NCBI GenBank assembly: GCA_037045455.1
Contig: JBAOIN010000012.1
Location: 542,116-606,115, forward strand
Reading direction: 5' to 3'
Origin: JADKAV01 sp037045455
GTDB taxonomy: Bacteria; Actinomycetota; Actinomycetes; S36-B12; UBA10799
Length of the DNA: 64,000 bases
The position numbers and the translations under genes are program-made. The stretch's first letter is position 1; each line of letters begins with the position of its first letter. Below, piece after piece: positions 31,601-40,615 of the stretch. The notes beneath the pieces were generated by a model that did not search any database, was not told where the DNA came from, and saw only the letters and a list, made by a program, of their open reading frames with translations.

Positions 31601-34303
31601 GCCGCCGCGCAGAGCCTGGCCACTGCCGACTTCTCCGGTGAGGTCGCGCTGGTGACCGGCGCCTCCCCGGGTTCCATCGCCTTTGCTGCCGTGGCGCACC
31701 TGCTGCGCGGAGGCGCGACCGTCGTCGTCGTGACCAGCGACGACAGCGAGCCCCGGATCGCGAAGTACCGGGACCTCGAGCGCAGGTACGCCGGACCAGG
31801 TGCCGAACTGCACATCATCCGAGCGAATCTCGCGTCGTTCAGTGACGTGGATGCGCTGCTGCAATGGCTGACCGCACCAACCACGGAGACGGTTGGCACC
31901 ACCACGACCGAGGTGAAGCCGGCACTGTGGCCGACGCTGCTACTGCCGTTCGCCGCAGGCCCGGCCGTCGGCTCGCTGGCGGACACCGGCCCGGCCAACG
32001 AGGTCACACTGCGCCTGATGCTGCTGTCGGTGCAGCGGCTGATCGGGTCACTCGGTGAGCGCATCATGGCTGCGGGCCGGGCACCTGTCCGGGTGCTGCT
32101 GCCGATGTCGCCCAACCACGGGACGTTCGGCGGGGACGGTTCCTATAGCGACACCAAGTCGGCGCTGGAGACGGTCATGAACCGGTGGGCCGCCGAGCAG
32201 TCCGCCTGGGCTGCCGGGACCCGCTTGATCGCGCTGACGATCGGCTGGGTGCGCGGCACCGGGCTGATGGCCGGGAACGACGCGCTGGCCCACGAGGCCG
32301 AGCAGCGGCTGGGTATTCACGCGTTCAGCAGTGAGGAGATGGGCGCGCTGGTCGCCGCGGCGTGCTCACCGGCGCTCACTGCTGAGGCCCCGCTGCGGCT
32401 GGATCTCAGCGGTGGCTTGTCGCAGGCCGGAGACATCAGCGGCGTGCTGCGGGGTGTCACTGCGTCCGCGACCGAGGCGATCAGCGGCATCCGTGCACTA
32501 CCCAATCTGGCGGACGAGCCGAGTCCCGGCAGTTTCGAGGTTCAGCCGCAGGTCGCGCTGGACGACATGGCCGTCATCGTGAGCATCGCCGAGCTCGGAC
32601 CCTGGGGTGGCTCCGGTACCCGTTGGCAGGCCGAACTAGGTGAGTTGTCCGCCGACGCGATCGCGGACCTCGCCTGGCGCATGGGGCTGGTCCGTTGGGA
32701 CCGCGAGCGCGCGGCCTGGCTGGACTCCGACGACCAAGTGATCGCCGAAGCCGATCTGTATGACGCGGTTTCAGGAACTGTGTCTCAGCAAATCGGGGTC
32801 CGTGAGTTCAGCGACACCGGTGACGTGGCCGCCGAGGGCACGCCCCGGTTGGCTGAGGTGTATCTGCGCAAGTCGCTGACCATCGACGGTGTCGACTACC
32901 CGGCCGGCACTGCCATCCGGGTCCCGGACTCCCAGCGTTTGAAGCGGCAGGTCGGGGGTCAGTTCCCGCGTGGCGTGGATCCGGTTCGGCATGGCCTGGA
33001 ACCCAGCGTTGCCGCAGCGATGGATCCGCTGGCCGCCTGGAACCTGGTGGTGACCGCTGAGGCGCTGGCAGCGGCCGGAATCAGTGCCGAGGAGCTGAAC
33101 GGGCAGGTGCATCCGTGCCTTATCGGCAATGTGCAAGGCACTGGCATGGGCGGGATGAACAGCCTGCACAGGTTGTACGTCGATCCGCTGTTGGGCACTG
33201 AGCACGCCAACGACCTGCTCCAGGAAGCCCTGGGCAACGTCGTCAGCGCGCACGTCAACCAGAGCCTGATCGGCGGCTACGGACCGATGGTCCACCCGGT
33301 TGCAGCCTGTGCGACGGCTGCCGTCTCGCTGGAGGAGGCAGTCGACAAGATCCGGCTCGGCAAGGCCGACGTGATGGTTGCCGGTGGCTGGGACGATCTG
33401 TCCAGCGAAGGCATCAACGGCTTCGCTGACATGGCGGCGACCGCCGACAACCAGGAACTGCTGGACCTAGGCATCCCCGCGCACGCCCACTCTCGGCCCG
33501 GCGACAAGCGCCGGCGCGGTTTCGTCGAGAGCCAGGGCGGCGGCAGCTTCCTCGTCGTGCGCGGGTCGGTGGCCTTGCGGCTGGGCCTGCCCGTGCGGGC
33601 CGTGGTGGCCTATGCGGGTAGTTCCGGTGACGGCATCCACACGTCCATCCCGGCGCCGGGCCTCGGCGCCCTAGGAGTGGCGCGCGGCGGTTCCGACTCG
33701 CCTTTGGGCAAGGCGCTCGCAGCGCACGGGCTGGAGGCCGACGACATCGCGGTGGTCAGCAAACACGACACGTCGACGGCTGCGAACGACCCCAACGAGG
33801 CGATGATCCACGACACGATCCAGCGGGCATTGGGCCGCAGCCCCGGTGCTCCTCTACGGGTCATTTCGCAGAAGTCACTGACCGGCCACGCGAAGGGCGG
33901 CGCCGCGGCGTGGCAGCTCGCGGGACTGTGCGACGTGTTCGCAACCGGGGTCATTCCTGGCAACCGGAACCTGGTCAGTGTCGATCCGCAGGTGACGCGA
34001 GGACCGCTGGTGGTGGACTACCGCAACCTGCGGCGGGCTGAGCCGGTACGAGCGGCGCTGCTGACATCGCTGGGCTTCGGGCATGTGTCCGCGGTGGTGG
34101 CTCTGGCGCACCCGGCGGTGTTTCTGGCGGCAGTGCCGCAGGCCGAGCGCGAGCGGTACCTGACCGCGAGCCGGCAGCGGGAACAGGCCGGTCGGCAGCA
34201 CCTGCTGGGGGCGCGCTACGGCCGGACACCGGTGCTGCAGCGCCGTACCGAACGACCCGACAGAGACGCCGAGATCGACCTACTGATTGGAGCCGGGGCA
34301 TGA
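25603..34303 (+). CDS. fas: Type I fatty acid synthase, single polypeptide, one frameshift
   Basis: About 2,899 aa once one extra base near 31597 is removed (frames meet at ...GPQEF/VAAAQSL). Order of domains: acyltransferase (GHSAG, Ser about 131), FMN enoyl reductase (AGMTPTTVDAG near 400, GGGIGTPERAADLL), dehydratase hotdog (GDLNPIHRSD near 1130), malonyl/palmitoyl transferase (VFPGQGIQHVGMG near 1236, GHSVGEYNAL with Ser about 1346), ACP (GASSRRNQLLMDIGKEFG near 1700), ketoreductase (LVTGASPGSIAFAAV near 2020), ketosynthase (VAACATAA, Cys about 2569; SKHDTST; GHAKGG). This is the actinobacterial alpha-beta fused FAS I that makes acyl-CoAs de novo in the cytosol. First gene of fas-acpS-accB-accD, with ATGA overlaps. 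Confidence 0.94.
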
Positions 34304-34710
34304 GCGTGCGCGGAGTTGGAATGGACATCGTCGACGTGGACAAGTTCGCGTCGTTGGTCGCGGAGAGCGGGACGTCGTTCGAGGACAACGTCTTCACCTC
34401 CCATGAACTGGACGCCGCCGACCGGCTGCACGGCAGCCGCCGGGACCAGCATCTGGCGTCCCGGTTCGCGGTCAAGGAGGCGTTGGTCAAGGCCTGGTTC
34501 GCGGCGCTGCCCGGCGGCGTGCCTCTGCTCCCGCAGACCGAGACGTGGGCCGGGATCCAGGTCGTCAACGACGAGTTCGGGCGGCCGCAGGTGAACCTGC
34601 TGGAGGGCGTGCAGGAGGCATTCGCCGACTCGCTCGGTCCGGTAGACCTGCACGTGTCGCTGTCCCACGAACCAGCGTTCGCAGCAGCCGTCGTGATCAT
34701 CTCCGGATGA
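34300..34710 (+). CDS. acpS: Holo-ACP synthase, FAS-linked second copy
   Basis: 136 aa AcpS-type phosphopantetheinyl transferase. GVGMDIVDVDKFASLV holds the metal-binding Asp; SRFAVKEALVKAWF is the second signature; HVSLSHEPAFAAAVVI ends the protein. ATG overlaps the fas stop, so it is made with the synthase and most likely activates its internal ACP. Its central insertion (PGGVPLLPQTETWAGIQVV) makes it longer than the copy at 22978-23337, which also argues for a different partner. Confidence 0.87.
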   Translation: MSVRGVGMDIVDVDKFASLVAESGTSFEDNVFTSHELDAADRLHGSRRDQHLASRFAVKEALVKAWFAALPGGVPLLPQTETWAGIQVVNDEFGRPQVNLLEGVQEAFADSLGPVDLHVSLSHEPAFAAAVVIISG

Positions 34711-34925
34711 GCACGGTCTATGCCGAACAGCCGGGAGCCGTCGTGCGACATCTCGCGCTGCCCGGCGCTGGCGTCGCCCTCGGCACGCAGGTGCTGGTGG
34801 TCGAGACGATGAAGTTCGAGACCACGATCTGCAGTCCCGCCGCCGGCGTACTGGACGACATCGCCCCCCTCGGGCAGGTCGTCGAGGTGGGTTCGCCGTT
34901 GTTCACGATCAGGAGGTCGCCATGA
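34707..34925 (+). CDS. Small biotinyl carrier domain protein (BCCP-like)
   Basis: 72 aa biotin/lipoyl-attachment domain. The carrier lysine is in VETMKFE (Lys36), where biotin domains normally read EAMKM, with the mirrored half GVLDDIAPLGQVVEVGSPLFTI. Start ATG 34707 overlaps the acpS stop. With the carboxyltransferase gene that follows, it would carry the biotin arm of an acyl-CoA carboxylase; no biotin carboxylase gene is in this operon. A lipoyl role is unlikely given the neighbour. Confidence 0.78.
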   Translation: MSTVYAEQPGAVVRHLALPGAGVALGTQVLVVETMKFETTICSPAAGVLDDIAPLGQVVEVGSPLFTIRRSP

Positions 34926-36487
34926 CACCGCCGACTCCGCAGGAGGCCGTTCGGGTTGCGCTGGACTGTCCGGTGCCCGGGCGGCGCAGCGCGTCCTTCG
35001 TCGAATACGACCTGGACGACTCCCGCTTGGAGCCCGTCGATCGCCCGCTCGGCAGCCAGGATTGCGGCGTCGTTGTCGGAGTGATGACGCACTGGTTCGA
35101 AGGTCACGCGGGTCCGACTCAGCGTGTCTGGCTGGCTGGTGATCCGACCCGCGCGATGGGAGCGGTCGCCGAGGCCGAGTGCCGTCGCATCATCGCGGCG
35201 TTCGACTTCGCGCAGGCGCGCGGACTACCTGTTGAGTGGGTTGCTGTGTCTGCTGGTGCGCGGATTTCAATGGACTCGGGCACCGAGAACATGGACTGGT
35301 GTGCCGCTGTCGTCCGGCGGATCCTGGAGTTCACGCAGCGCGGCGGCCAGGTGTTCGTCATCGTGGCCGGGATCAATGTCGGTGCCCAGTCGTACTGGAA
35401 CTCTGTGGCCACGATGCTCAACCACTGCGCGGGCATGCTCGTGATGGTCGAGGGCACGTCCATGGTGCTCACGGGCCGGCGGGCGCTGGCCCGTTCCGGT
35501 GGCGTCTCGGAGACCGACGACACGCTGCTGGGCGGGTACGACGCGGTGATGGGGCCGAATGGCCAGTCGCACCATGTCGCACCCGATTTCGGCCAGGCCT
35601 ACCGGATGGTCCTGCTGCACCACGAGATGCTGGCCGACACCAGCCGTCCGCACTACACCTGCGACCCGTGGGACCGCGATGTCTGCAGTAGCCCTGAGAT
35701 TGCCTCGATCCTGGATCACCGTCACAACCCCGCGCGCAAGACACCCTTCGCCATCCGGCCGGTGATGGAAGCGCTCAAAGACACCGACTCCGGACTGCTG
35801 GAACGATGGTCCGACGCATCGGGCGCTGACGGGGCTGTGGTGTGGGACACCCGGGTCGGTGGCCGGGCGGTCACGCTGATCGGCATCGAGTCACACCACC
35901 GGCGCGACGCCGACGGACCGGGGCAGAACCAGACCTGGTGGGCTGCTGGAACGCTCTACCCCGCGGCGGCCAAGAAGATCGCGCGGGCACTCAACCACGC
36001 CAGTGGTCGCCGGCCCGTTGCTGTGCTGGCCAACCTCGCCGGCTTCGACGGCAGTGCCTGGTCGTTGCGCAACCACCAGCTTGAGTTCGGTGCCGAGATC
36101 GCCCGGGCGGTCGTCAACTTCGACGGGCCGATCGTCGTGTTCGTCATCGGCCGCTTCCACGGCGGGGCGTACGTGGTCTTCAACAAGACGCTCAACGACG
36201 GCGTCCGCATGCTCGCGGTGGAGGGCACGAAGGTGTCGGTCATCGGCGGTTCGGCAGCGGCTGAGGTGGTGCTCACGAAGGCCGTGCGAGCGCGGGCCGC
36301 GGAGCTCGAGGGTGACGTGCACACTGCTGCTGCCGAGGTGGCCCGGGAGTTCGACGCCGTGCACAGCGTGGAGCGGGCGCACGCAGTCGGTTCCGTCGAC
36401 GCCGTGATCGCAGCCGGGCAGTTGCGCCCCGCGATGATCGGGGAACTCAACGCGGCCTGCGACGCGCGGGAGTTGCGGTCCGGGTGA
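34922..36487 (+). CDS. Acyl-CoA carboxylase carboxyltransferase (beta) subunit
   Basis: 521 aa crotonase-fold carboxyltransferase. Two halves are visible: the acyl-CoA half (EWVAVSAGARISMDSGTENM, GMLVMVEGTSMVLTGRRAL, SGGVSETDDTLLGGYDAVMG) and the carboxybiotin half (RPVAVLANLAGFDGS, PIVVFVIGRFHGGAYVVFN, EGTKVSVIGGSAAAEVV). Transfers CO2 from biotin to an acyl-CoA, here most likely acetyl-CoA to give malonyl-CoA for FAS I. The sequence is more divergent than usual AccD/PccB proteins, resembling the C-terminal part of eukaryote-type ACC. Last gene of the fas operon; ATG overlaps the accB stop. Confidence 0.86.
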   Translation: MTPPTPQEAVRVALDCPVPGRRSASFVEYDLDDSRLEPVDRPLGSQDCGVVVGVMTHWFEGHAGPTQRVWLAGDPTRAMGAVAEAECRRIIAAFDFAQARGLPVEWVAVSAGARISMDSGTENMDWCAAVVRRILEFTQRGGQVFVIVAGINVGAQSYWNSVATMLNHCAGMLVMVEGTSMVLTGRRALARSGGVSETDDTLLGGYDAVMGPNGQSHHVAPDFGQAYRMVLLHHEMLADTSRPHYTCDPWDRDVCSSPEIASILDHRHNPARKTPFAIRPVMEALKDTDSGLLERWSDASGADGAVVWDTRVGGRAVTLIGIESHHRRDADGPGQNQTWWAAGTLYPAAAKKIARALNHASGRRPVAVLANLAGFDGSAWSLRNHQLEFGAEIARAVVNFDGPIVVFVIGRFHGGAYVVFNKTLNDGVRMLAVEGTKVSVIGGSAAAEVVLTKAVRARAAELEGDVHTAAAEVAREFDAVHSVERAHAVGSVDAVIAAGQLRPAMIGELNAACDARELRSG

Positions 36488-36635
36488 GAAACCTGCGGGG
36501 CTAAGCCCTGTTGCGGGGAACCACAGCCATCGCGCTCCCTCTCCGTGAGCACCACGGACGGGCTTTCCGCGCCCAACGTGCTAACCGATACCCGGTATGC
36601 TCACCGATTGCTATTGGGAGCCCACCTCGCCTGCG

Positions 36636-37265
36636 CTAGCCGTGCGACAGCGCCACACTGCGCAGGTACGCGCGCGTCAGCCGCTTGGTCTCGTACAAAA
36701 TCGCGTCGTCCAATGTCCCGGACTGCACTGCGAGATTGAGCAGCGTCTGGCCCGCTTCCACGATCACGATCGCCACGCGGTACAGGCGATCGACGTCCAA
36801 GTCGGGATTCAACGCCGACAGTGGGCGGATCGCGGCGCGTGCGATGGCCTCACTGTTCTCACGCGCCCGTTGCCGCGTCGCCGCCGTCGAGCGCATCGCG
36901 GCGTAGACCGCCGGCCGCCACGGGTGCTCGGCCCACACCCGCGCGATGTACTCGATGAGGTGGTCGACCTGCTGCTGCCAGTCCTCGGTGGGGAAGTTAC
37001 CGGCTGCTTCGTCCAGCGCGGTGACCAGCGCCTGGGTGTCCTGGGTGGCCATCTCCGCAACGAGTGCGTATTTGTTGGGGAAGTACTGGTAGACCGACCC
37101 GATCGGCACCCCTGCCCGGGTCGCGACGTCCTCCATCGTGAACCGCTCGAGACCCTCGTCGGCCAGCAGTCCCCGCCCGGCGTTGAGGATCGCGTCGAAG
37201 CGCACGATGCCGCGGGTCTGGATGGGCCGGTGCCGCAGCTCCAAAGGGTCCGTGGGAGCGGGCAT
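36636..37265 (-). CDS. TetR family transcriptional regulator
   Basis: 209 aa from ATG 37265. The helix-turn-helix reads FDAILNAGRGLLADEGLERFTMEDVATRAGVPIGSVYQYFPNKYALV; the rest is a helical ligand-binding/dimerisation domain. Divergent from the secreted protein gene at 37333 and tail-to-tail with the fas operon, so it could regulate either; the dyad before fas is a candidate target but 11 kb away. A perfect ATACCCGGTAT palindrome lies at 36588-36598, in the 148-bp gap after accD. Confidence 0.86.
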   Translation of the reverse strand: MPAPTDPLELRHRPIQTRGIVRFDAILNAGRGLLADEGLERFTMEDVATRAGVPIGSVYQYFPNKYALVAEMATQDTQALVTALDEAAGNFPTEDWQQQVDHLIEYIARVWAEHPWRPAVYAAMRSTAATRQRARENSEAIARAAIRPLSALNPDLDVDRLYRVAIVIVEAGQTLLNLAVQSGTLDDAILYETKRLTRAYLRSVALSHG

Positions 37266-37332
37266 GTGGTCAGGGTAGCGCGGCGGTGGTCCACGCCCCG
37301 TTTCGATCTTGCTCTGACGGGTACGTGTTGCT

Positions 37333-37821
37333 GTGAATTCCCGACGGCGCGCCATCGCCGGCTTGTCAGGTGTCGTGGCGATCGCGGGTCTGGTCGGGAC
37401 TCCGGCAGTTGCCGACGACTCTCATTCCGTGACCATCCTGAACATTCACGGGGACGTCGCGGCGGCGTTCCATTCGGCCAAGTGCAACAAGCTCAAGGAC
37501 GGCCGCTTCATTGCGACCACGAAACGCGTCAACGGCTACAAACTCATTGCGGTCATCGACGCGTTCAAGGGCTTCGGCGTGTACGACCTAAGCCAAGGCC
37601 GCAATGCGGATCCGTACGTGATTGTGAGTATGAACGGCGGCGCCACGCGCTATAGCAACCTCTTCGAGCCGCCCTTCCCGTCACCCGGCTTCGGCCAGAT
37701 CCGGTTCAGCCGCGGCGGCAAGTTGATGGGGGTTGGGTACCACCCGGCATACTCAATGGCTGGTGACGATGCGGTGACAGTTGCGGGGGTTCTGACGTGC
37801 AAGTACCCCAAGCGGAAGTAG
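37333..37821 (+). CDS. Secreted protein of unknown function
   Basis: 162 aa starting at GTG 37333. N-terminal signal sequence RRRAIAGLSGVVAIAGLVGTPAVA with cleavage expected after AVA. The mature part has two cysteines (KCNKLKDGRF and LTCKYPKRK) that could form a disulfide, and is beta-rich by eye. I do not recognise the family. Coding is supported by the signal peptide, third-position GC bias and divergent placement from the TetR gene. Confidence 0.58.
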   Translation: MNSRRRAIAGLSGVVAIAGLVGTPAVADDSHSVTILNIHGDVAAAFHSAKCNKLKDGRFIATTKRVNGYKLIAVIDAFKGFGVYDLSQGRNADPYVIVSMNGGATRYSNLFEPPFPSPGFGQIRFSRGGKLMGVGYHPAYSMAGDDAVTVAGVLTCKYPKRK

Positions 37822-37826
37822 AGCCG

Positions 37827-38381
37827 CTACTCCTCCGCAGCCGCCTCTAGTTCTTCCTTGAGCTCGGACTTCGACATTCCCGAAGCGCCGCTGATGTCTG
37901 CGTTGGCGGCCTGCTGCTCCATCTCCGCCTTGGTGATATCTGCAGGCTCTTCACCCAAATGCTCGCGTCGGCTGTCCAGGAACGCTTGGCCGAGTTCGTC
38001 GAGTTGGCTGGCCGGCATCTTCTCGCGCATCTCGGGCAGCAGCGTTGACTCTTCCTCGCCGACGTGATGGGTCACGGCTTCGATGAGTTTGTTCAACTTC
38101 TCTTCGAAGCCGGGGGACGTCGGATCCGCCTGCGCTACCTCGGCCGCCAGTTGGTCCGCCTCGAGGTGTTCCTTCTGGCTGTGTTCGACGTCCTCCGCGA
38201 TCCCGGCGTCGGCTGCTGCCGGGTAGACGCATGCCTCCTCAGCGCGGCTGTGCGCGGTCAGCAGAGTGATCATCACGGGTGTCAGTCCCGGCCGCTTGTC
38301 CGGTTGGCTCTGCAGTTGCTCGAAGAGTCGCTCGAGTTCCCGGTGGTCGTTCATGATCAAGTCCACGACGTTGGTGTCCAT
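37827..38381 (-). CDS. Hemerythrin HHE-domain protein
   Basis: 184 aa from ATG 38381 (MDTNVVDLIMNDHRELERLF); an in-frame upstream start would add 12 aa. Metal-ligand pattern of HHE cation-binding domains: DHRELE, HSRAEEACVYP, HSQKEHLEAD and HHVGEEESTLLPEM. The C-terminal ~50 residues are Ala/Glu-rich. These four-helix bundles bind a di-iron centre and are linked to O2/NO sensing or iron handling. The 237 bp upstream (38382-38618) hold no gene; GC falls there, marking the edge of the defence island. Confidence 0.82.
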   Translation of the reverse strand: MDTNVVDLIMNDHRELERLFEQLQSQPDKRPGLTPVMITLLTAHSRAEEACVYPAAADAGIAEDVEHSQKEHLEADQLAAEVAQADPTSPGFEEKLNKLIEAVTHHVGEEESTLLPEMREKMPASQLDELGQAFLDSRREHLGEEPADITKAEMEQQAANADISGASGMSKSELKEELEAAAEE

Positions 38382-38618
38382 GTGCCGGATGTACCCGGCC
38401 AGGTTCCGGACATTCACGCGGATCTCGCGCTCGGTTTGGTGGTCTGCGCTGGTGCGTAGTGTGGCCGATACGATGAATCCTCAGCCCCTATGGGTGTTGG
38501 CGATAACTCAGATTCCCCCACGAATAGGCCCTAGTTGATCTTGCCTTGGAACGTGAAACGGACAGTTTCCGAACGTCTGGTCAGTGACAATGGTTCTATT
38601 GCGGGGAGGTAATCGGGG

Positions 38619-39800
38619 ATGAATGCTCGGCTAGATCACGATGTAGCAGCGTCCAACATGAGACTTCGGGGTGCAGAGCCTCTCGAGCCGTACACGAATG
38701 CTCTGACGGCCTGGCGGTGCCGTTGCCTTGAGTGCGAAGAGGTGATTACCCCCCGATACGCGAATGTGGTGAATTCAGGCCAAGGGCCATGCATCTACTG
38801 CAGTCGCCGGGCGAAGTTGTCGAACAAGGCTGCAACTTCCCTGATGCAGCAGGCCGGGGCGGACCCCCTCGAGGAGTATCCAGGATCGAGTAACAGGTGG
38901 CGCTGTCGCTGTCATAAGTGCAGGCGAGAGATTCACCCGCGCCTGTACCTAGTACGAAACGGTGGCCGACCGTGCAAGTGGTGTGCCGGAGTCGTCATCG
39001 ACCCGGTTGAGGCGCGCCAGTTCATGCTGGACAGCGATCTACGTCCGCTCGTTGCCTACCCCGGCGTGGCCGAGCCGTGGCCGTGTGAGTGTCTGCGCTG
39101 CGGGTCGCTTGTCTCGCCTCGTCTTGACTCGGTCAAGAACCGCGGTGACAAGGGGTGTCAGTCATGTGCTGGAAATCTGCCGCTTTCGCGTGATGAAGCC
39201 GAGCAGGTGATGTTGCGAGCAGACATCATTCCGACCGGCGAATGGGTCAATGCTCGCACTCCTTGGGAGGGCAAGTGCAAGAAGTGTGGGAATCCCGTGA
39301 AGCCTCGTTTGGACAACATCAGATCCGGTCAGGGAGGGTGCAGCAATTGTGCTGACTACGGCTTCGATCGAGTAGCGCCATCTCTCGTCTACTTGATCTA
39401 CCACCCACATCTCGATGCCGCCAAGGTTGGTAAGGCAAATGTCGGGTCGGGGCGTGTCCGAGGACATGTAGTGGCCGGATGGGAGGTCTACAGGATTATT
39501 CATGTGGAGTCGGGCTTCATGGCCGAGGCGATTGAGCGTGGAACGCTGAAGACCTGGAGAGACAGGGGTTGGCCAGCGTTGCCGCTGACCGACGAGGTAC
39601 GTCGATGCCTGCCTCGCTTGGGAGAAACGGAGACGGTGGCACTCCCCTCGGGCGGGATGACGTCCCTAATACGAGATCTCTTGGCGGCTGAGGCTAATGC
39701 TTCTGAAGATGCTGCTCGCCGACTTGAGCAGTACCTCATGCGACAGGCACTTCAGGGCAAGGACATCAGAAGTGCCGAAATCCCTGGGACTACACGATGA
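38619..39800 (+). CDS. Four-fold zinc-module protein with C-terminal GIY-YIG-like nuclease domain
   Basis: 393 aa, strong Shine-Dalgarno GGGGAGGT about 12 bp before ATG. The first ~245 residues are four tandem ~55-aa modules, each with a short helix, then W-C-x-C-x2-C, PR and CxxC, for example WRCRCLECEEVITPRY...CIYC, WRCRCHKCRREIHPRL...CKWC, WPCECLRCGSLVSPRL...CQSC, WEGKCKKCGNPVKPRL...CSNC: treble-clef-type zinc folds. From about residue 254, VYLIYHPHLDAAKVGKANVGSGR, HVVAGWEV and AEAIERGTLKTW fit a divergent GIY-YIG (T5orf172-like) domain with Arg and Glu retained. Likely a DNA-binding nuclease related to homing or defence enzymes; the role is inferred. Confidence 0.76.
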   Translation: MNARLDHDVAASNMRLRGAEPLEPYTNALTAWRCRCLECEEVITPRYANVVNSGQGPCIYCSRRAKLSNKAATSLMQQAGADPLEEYPGSSNRWRCRCHKCRREIHPRLYLVRNGGRPCKWCAGVVIDPVEARQFMLDSDLRPLVAYPGVAEPWPCECLRCGSLVSPRLDSVKNRGDKGCQSCAGNLPLSRDEAEQVMLRADIIPTGEWVNARTPWEGKCKKCGNPVKPRLDNIRSGQGGCSNCADYGFDRVAPSLVYLIYHPHLDAAKVGKANVGSGRVRGHVVAGWEVYRIIHVESGFMAEAIERGTLKTWRDRGWPALPLTDEVRRCLPRLGETETVALPSGGMTSLIRDLLAAEANASEDAARRLEQYLMRQALQGKDIRSAEIPGTTR

Positions 39801-39856
39801 TTCACCAGACGACTGACCCACTGCACATCGTCACCGAGTAAGCACTTGAATGGCTG

Positions 39857-40486
39857 TCAACTGCGCCGTCGCCTGCGGCGCTTCCTCCGCTCGGGTGGGG
39901 CGATAGAAGCGGAATGCTTTGTCCACTTCTCCAACCCGTGGGCGCCTTCGGCGCGCACGAGAACGATCAAAGCGTCACGGAGGTTCGCACCTTGGAAGTT
40001 CGATCGGCGCAGATCCGTGTACCTGAGATTGGCCCCTACCAAGCGAGCATCAGTGAAGTCACAGTTGATCAGGACTGCCCTCTGTAGATTCGCGCCGCTG
40101 AGGTCTGACCCACGAAAATCACAGTTGAGGAACACCGCCTGAGACATGTCTAGATGTGACAGGTCCCTTTTGATGATGTCTCTGTCGGAGATGACGTCTC
40201 CCCTGCCTGGCAGTCCCGTCACGCTAGGCGGGAGGCCGCCCGGGGTCTGCGGCTTACGGGAGGCCCGGCCCGTAATCAAGTCCTCGAATGTGATGGTCGG
40301 GCGAATCGGAACATGGCGCCCTTCGTCATCGTCGTCGAAGCAGGGGTGCTTGACCCACGGCTCACCGACCTCATCCACCCAGAACTGTCCCCCCCTCTGA
40401 GGTCGGACCAAGTACACCCCGCCCCCACACTTGGGACAGTGAGTCCAGACCACACCCGGTCCGTGTTCAGACAAGCCGTTAGGCAT
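39857..40486 (-). CDS. Pentapeptide-repeat protein with N-terminal zinc ribbon
   Basis: 209 aa. The N-terminus has HCPKCGGGVYLV (a CxxC ribbon half) and a later Cys in KHPCFDDDDEG. Residues ~110-180 are pentapeptide repeats (FLNCDFRGSDLSGANLQRAV, LINCDFTDARLVGANLRYTD, LRRSNFQGANLRDA) that form a quadrilateral beta helix, ending in a very basic tail (RRKRRRRRRS). Pentapeptide proteins of this kind can mimic DNA or bind it; here it lies 3' of the restriction operon on the same strand, after a 130-bp gap. Function unknown. Confidence 0.82.
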   Translation of the reverse strand: MPNGLSEHGPGVVWTHCPKCGGGVYLVRPQRGGQFWVDEVGEPWVKHPCFDDDDEGRHVPIRPTITFEDLITGRASRKPQTPGGLPPSVTGLPGRGDVISDRDIIKRDLSHLDMSQAVFLNCDFRGSDLSGANLQRAVLINCDFTDARLVGANLRYTDLRRSNFQGANLRDALIVLVRAEGAHGLEKWTKHSASIAPPERRKRRRRRRS

Positions 40487-40615
40487 GTTGTGGCTCCCGA
40501 TCGCCGCCTACGACATCAGGCTGCCCAGCCGGATGCATCCCGAGGGTAGAACGTGGAGCGGTGGATGCGCTTGCTCTGCGGCTGGCGCCCCTTCGTTCTG
40601 CTGATTTGGCAGTCG

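Noticed and set aside
36588..36598. ATACCCGGTAT palindrome as the TetR operator
   Set aside because: It lies beyond the 3' end of the TetR gene, not in a promoter I can define; kept only as a note.
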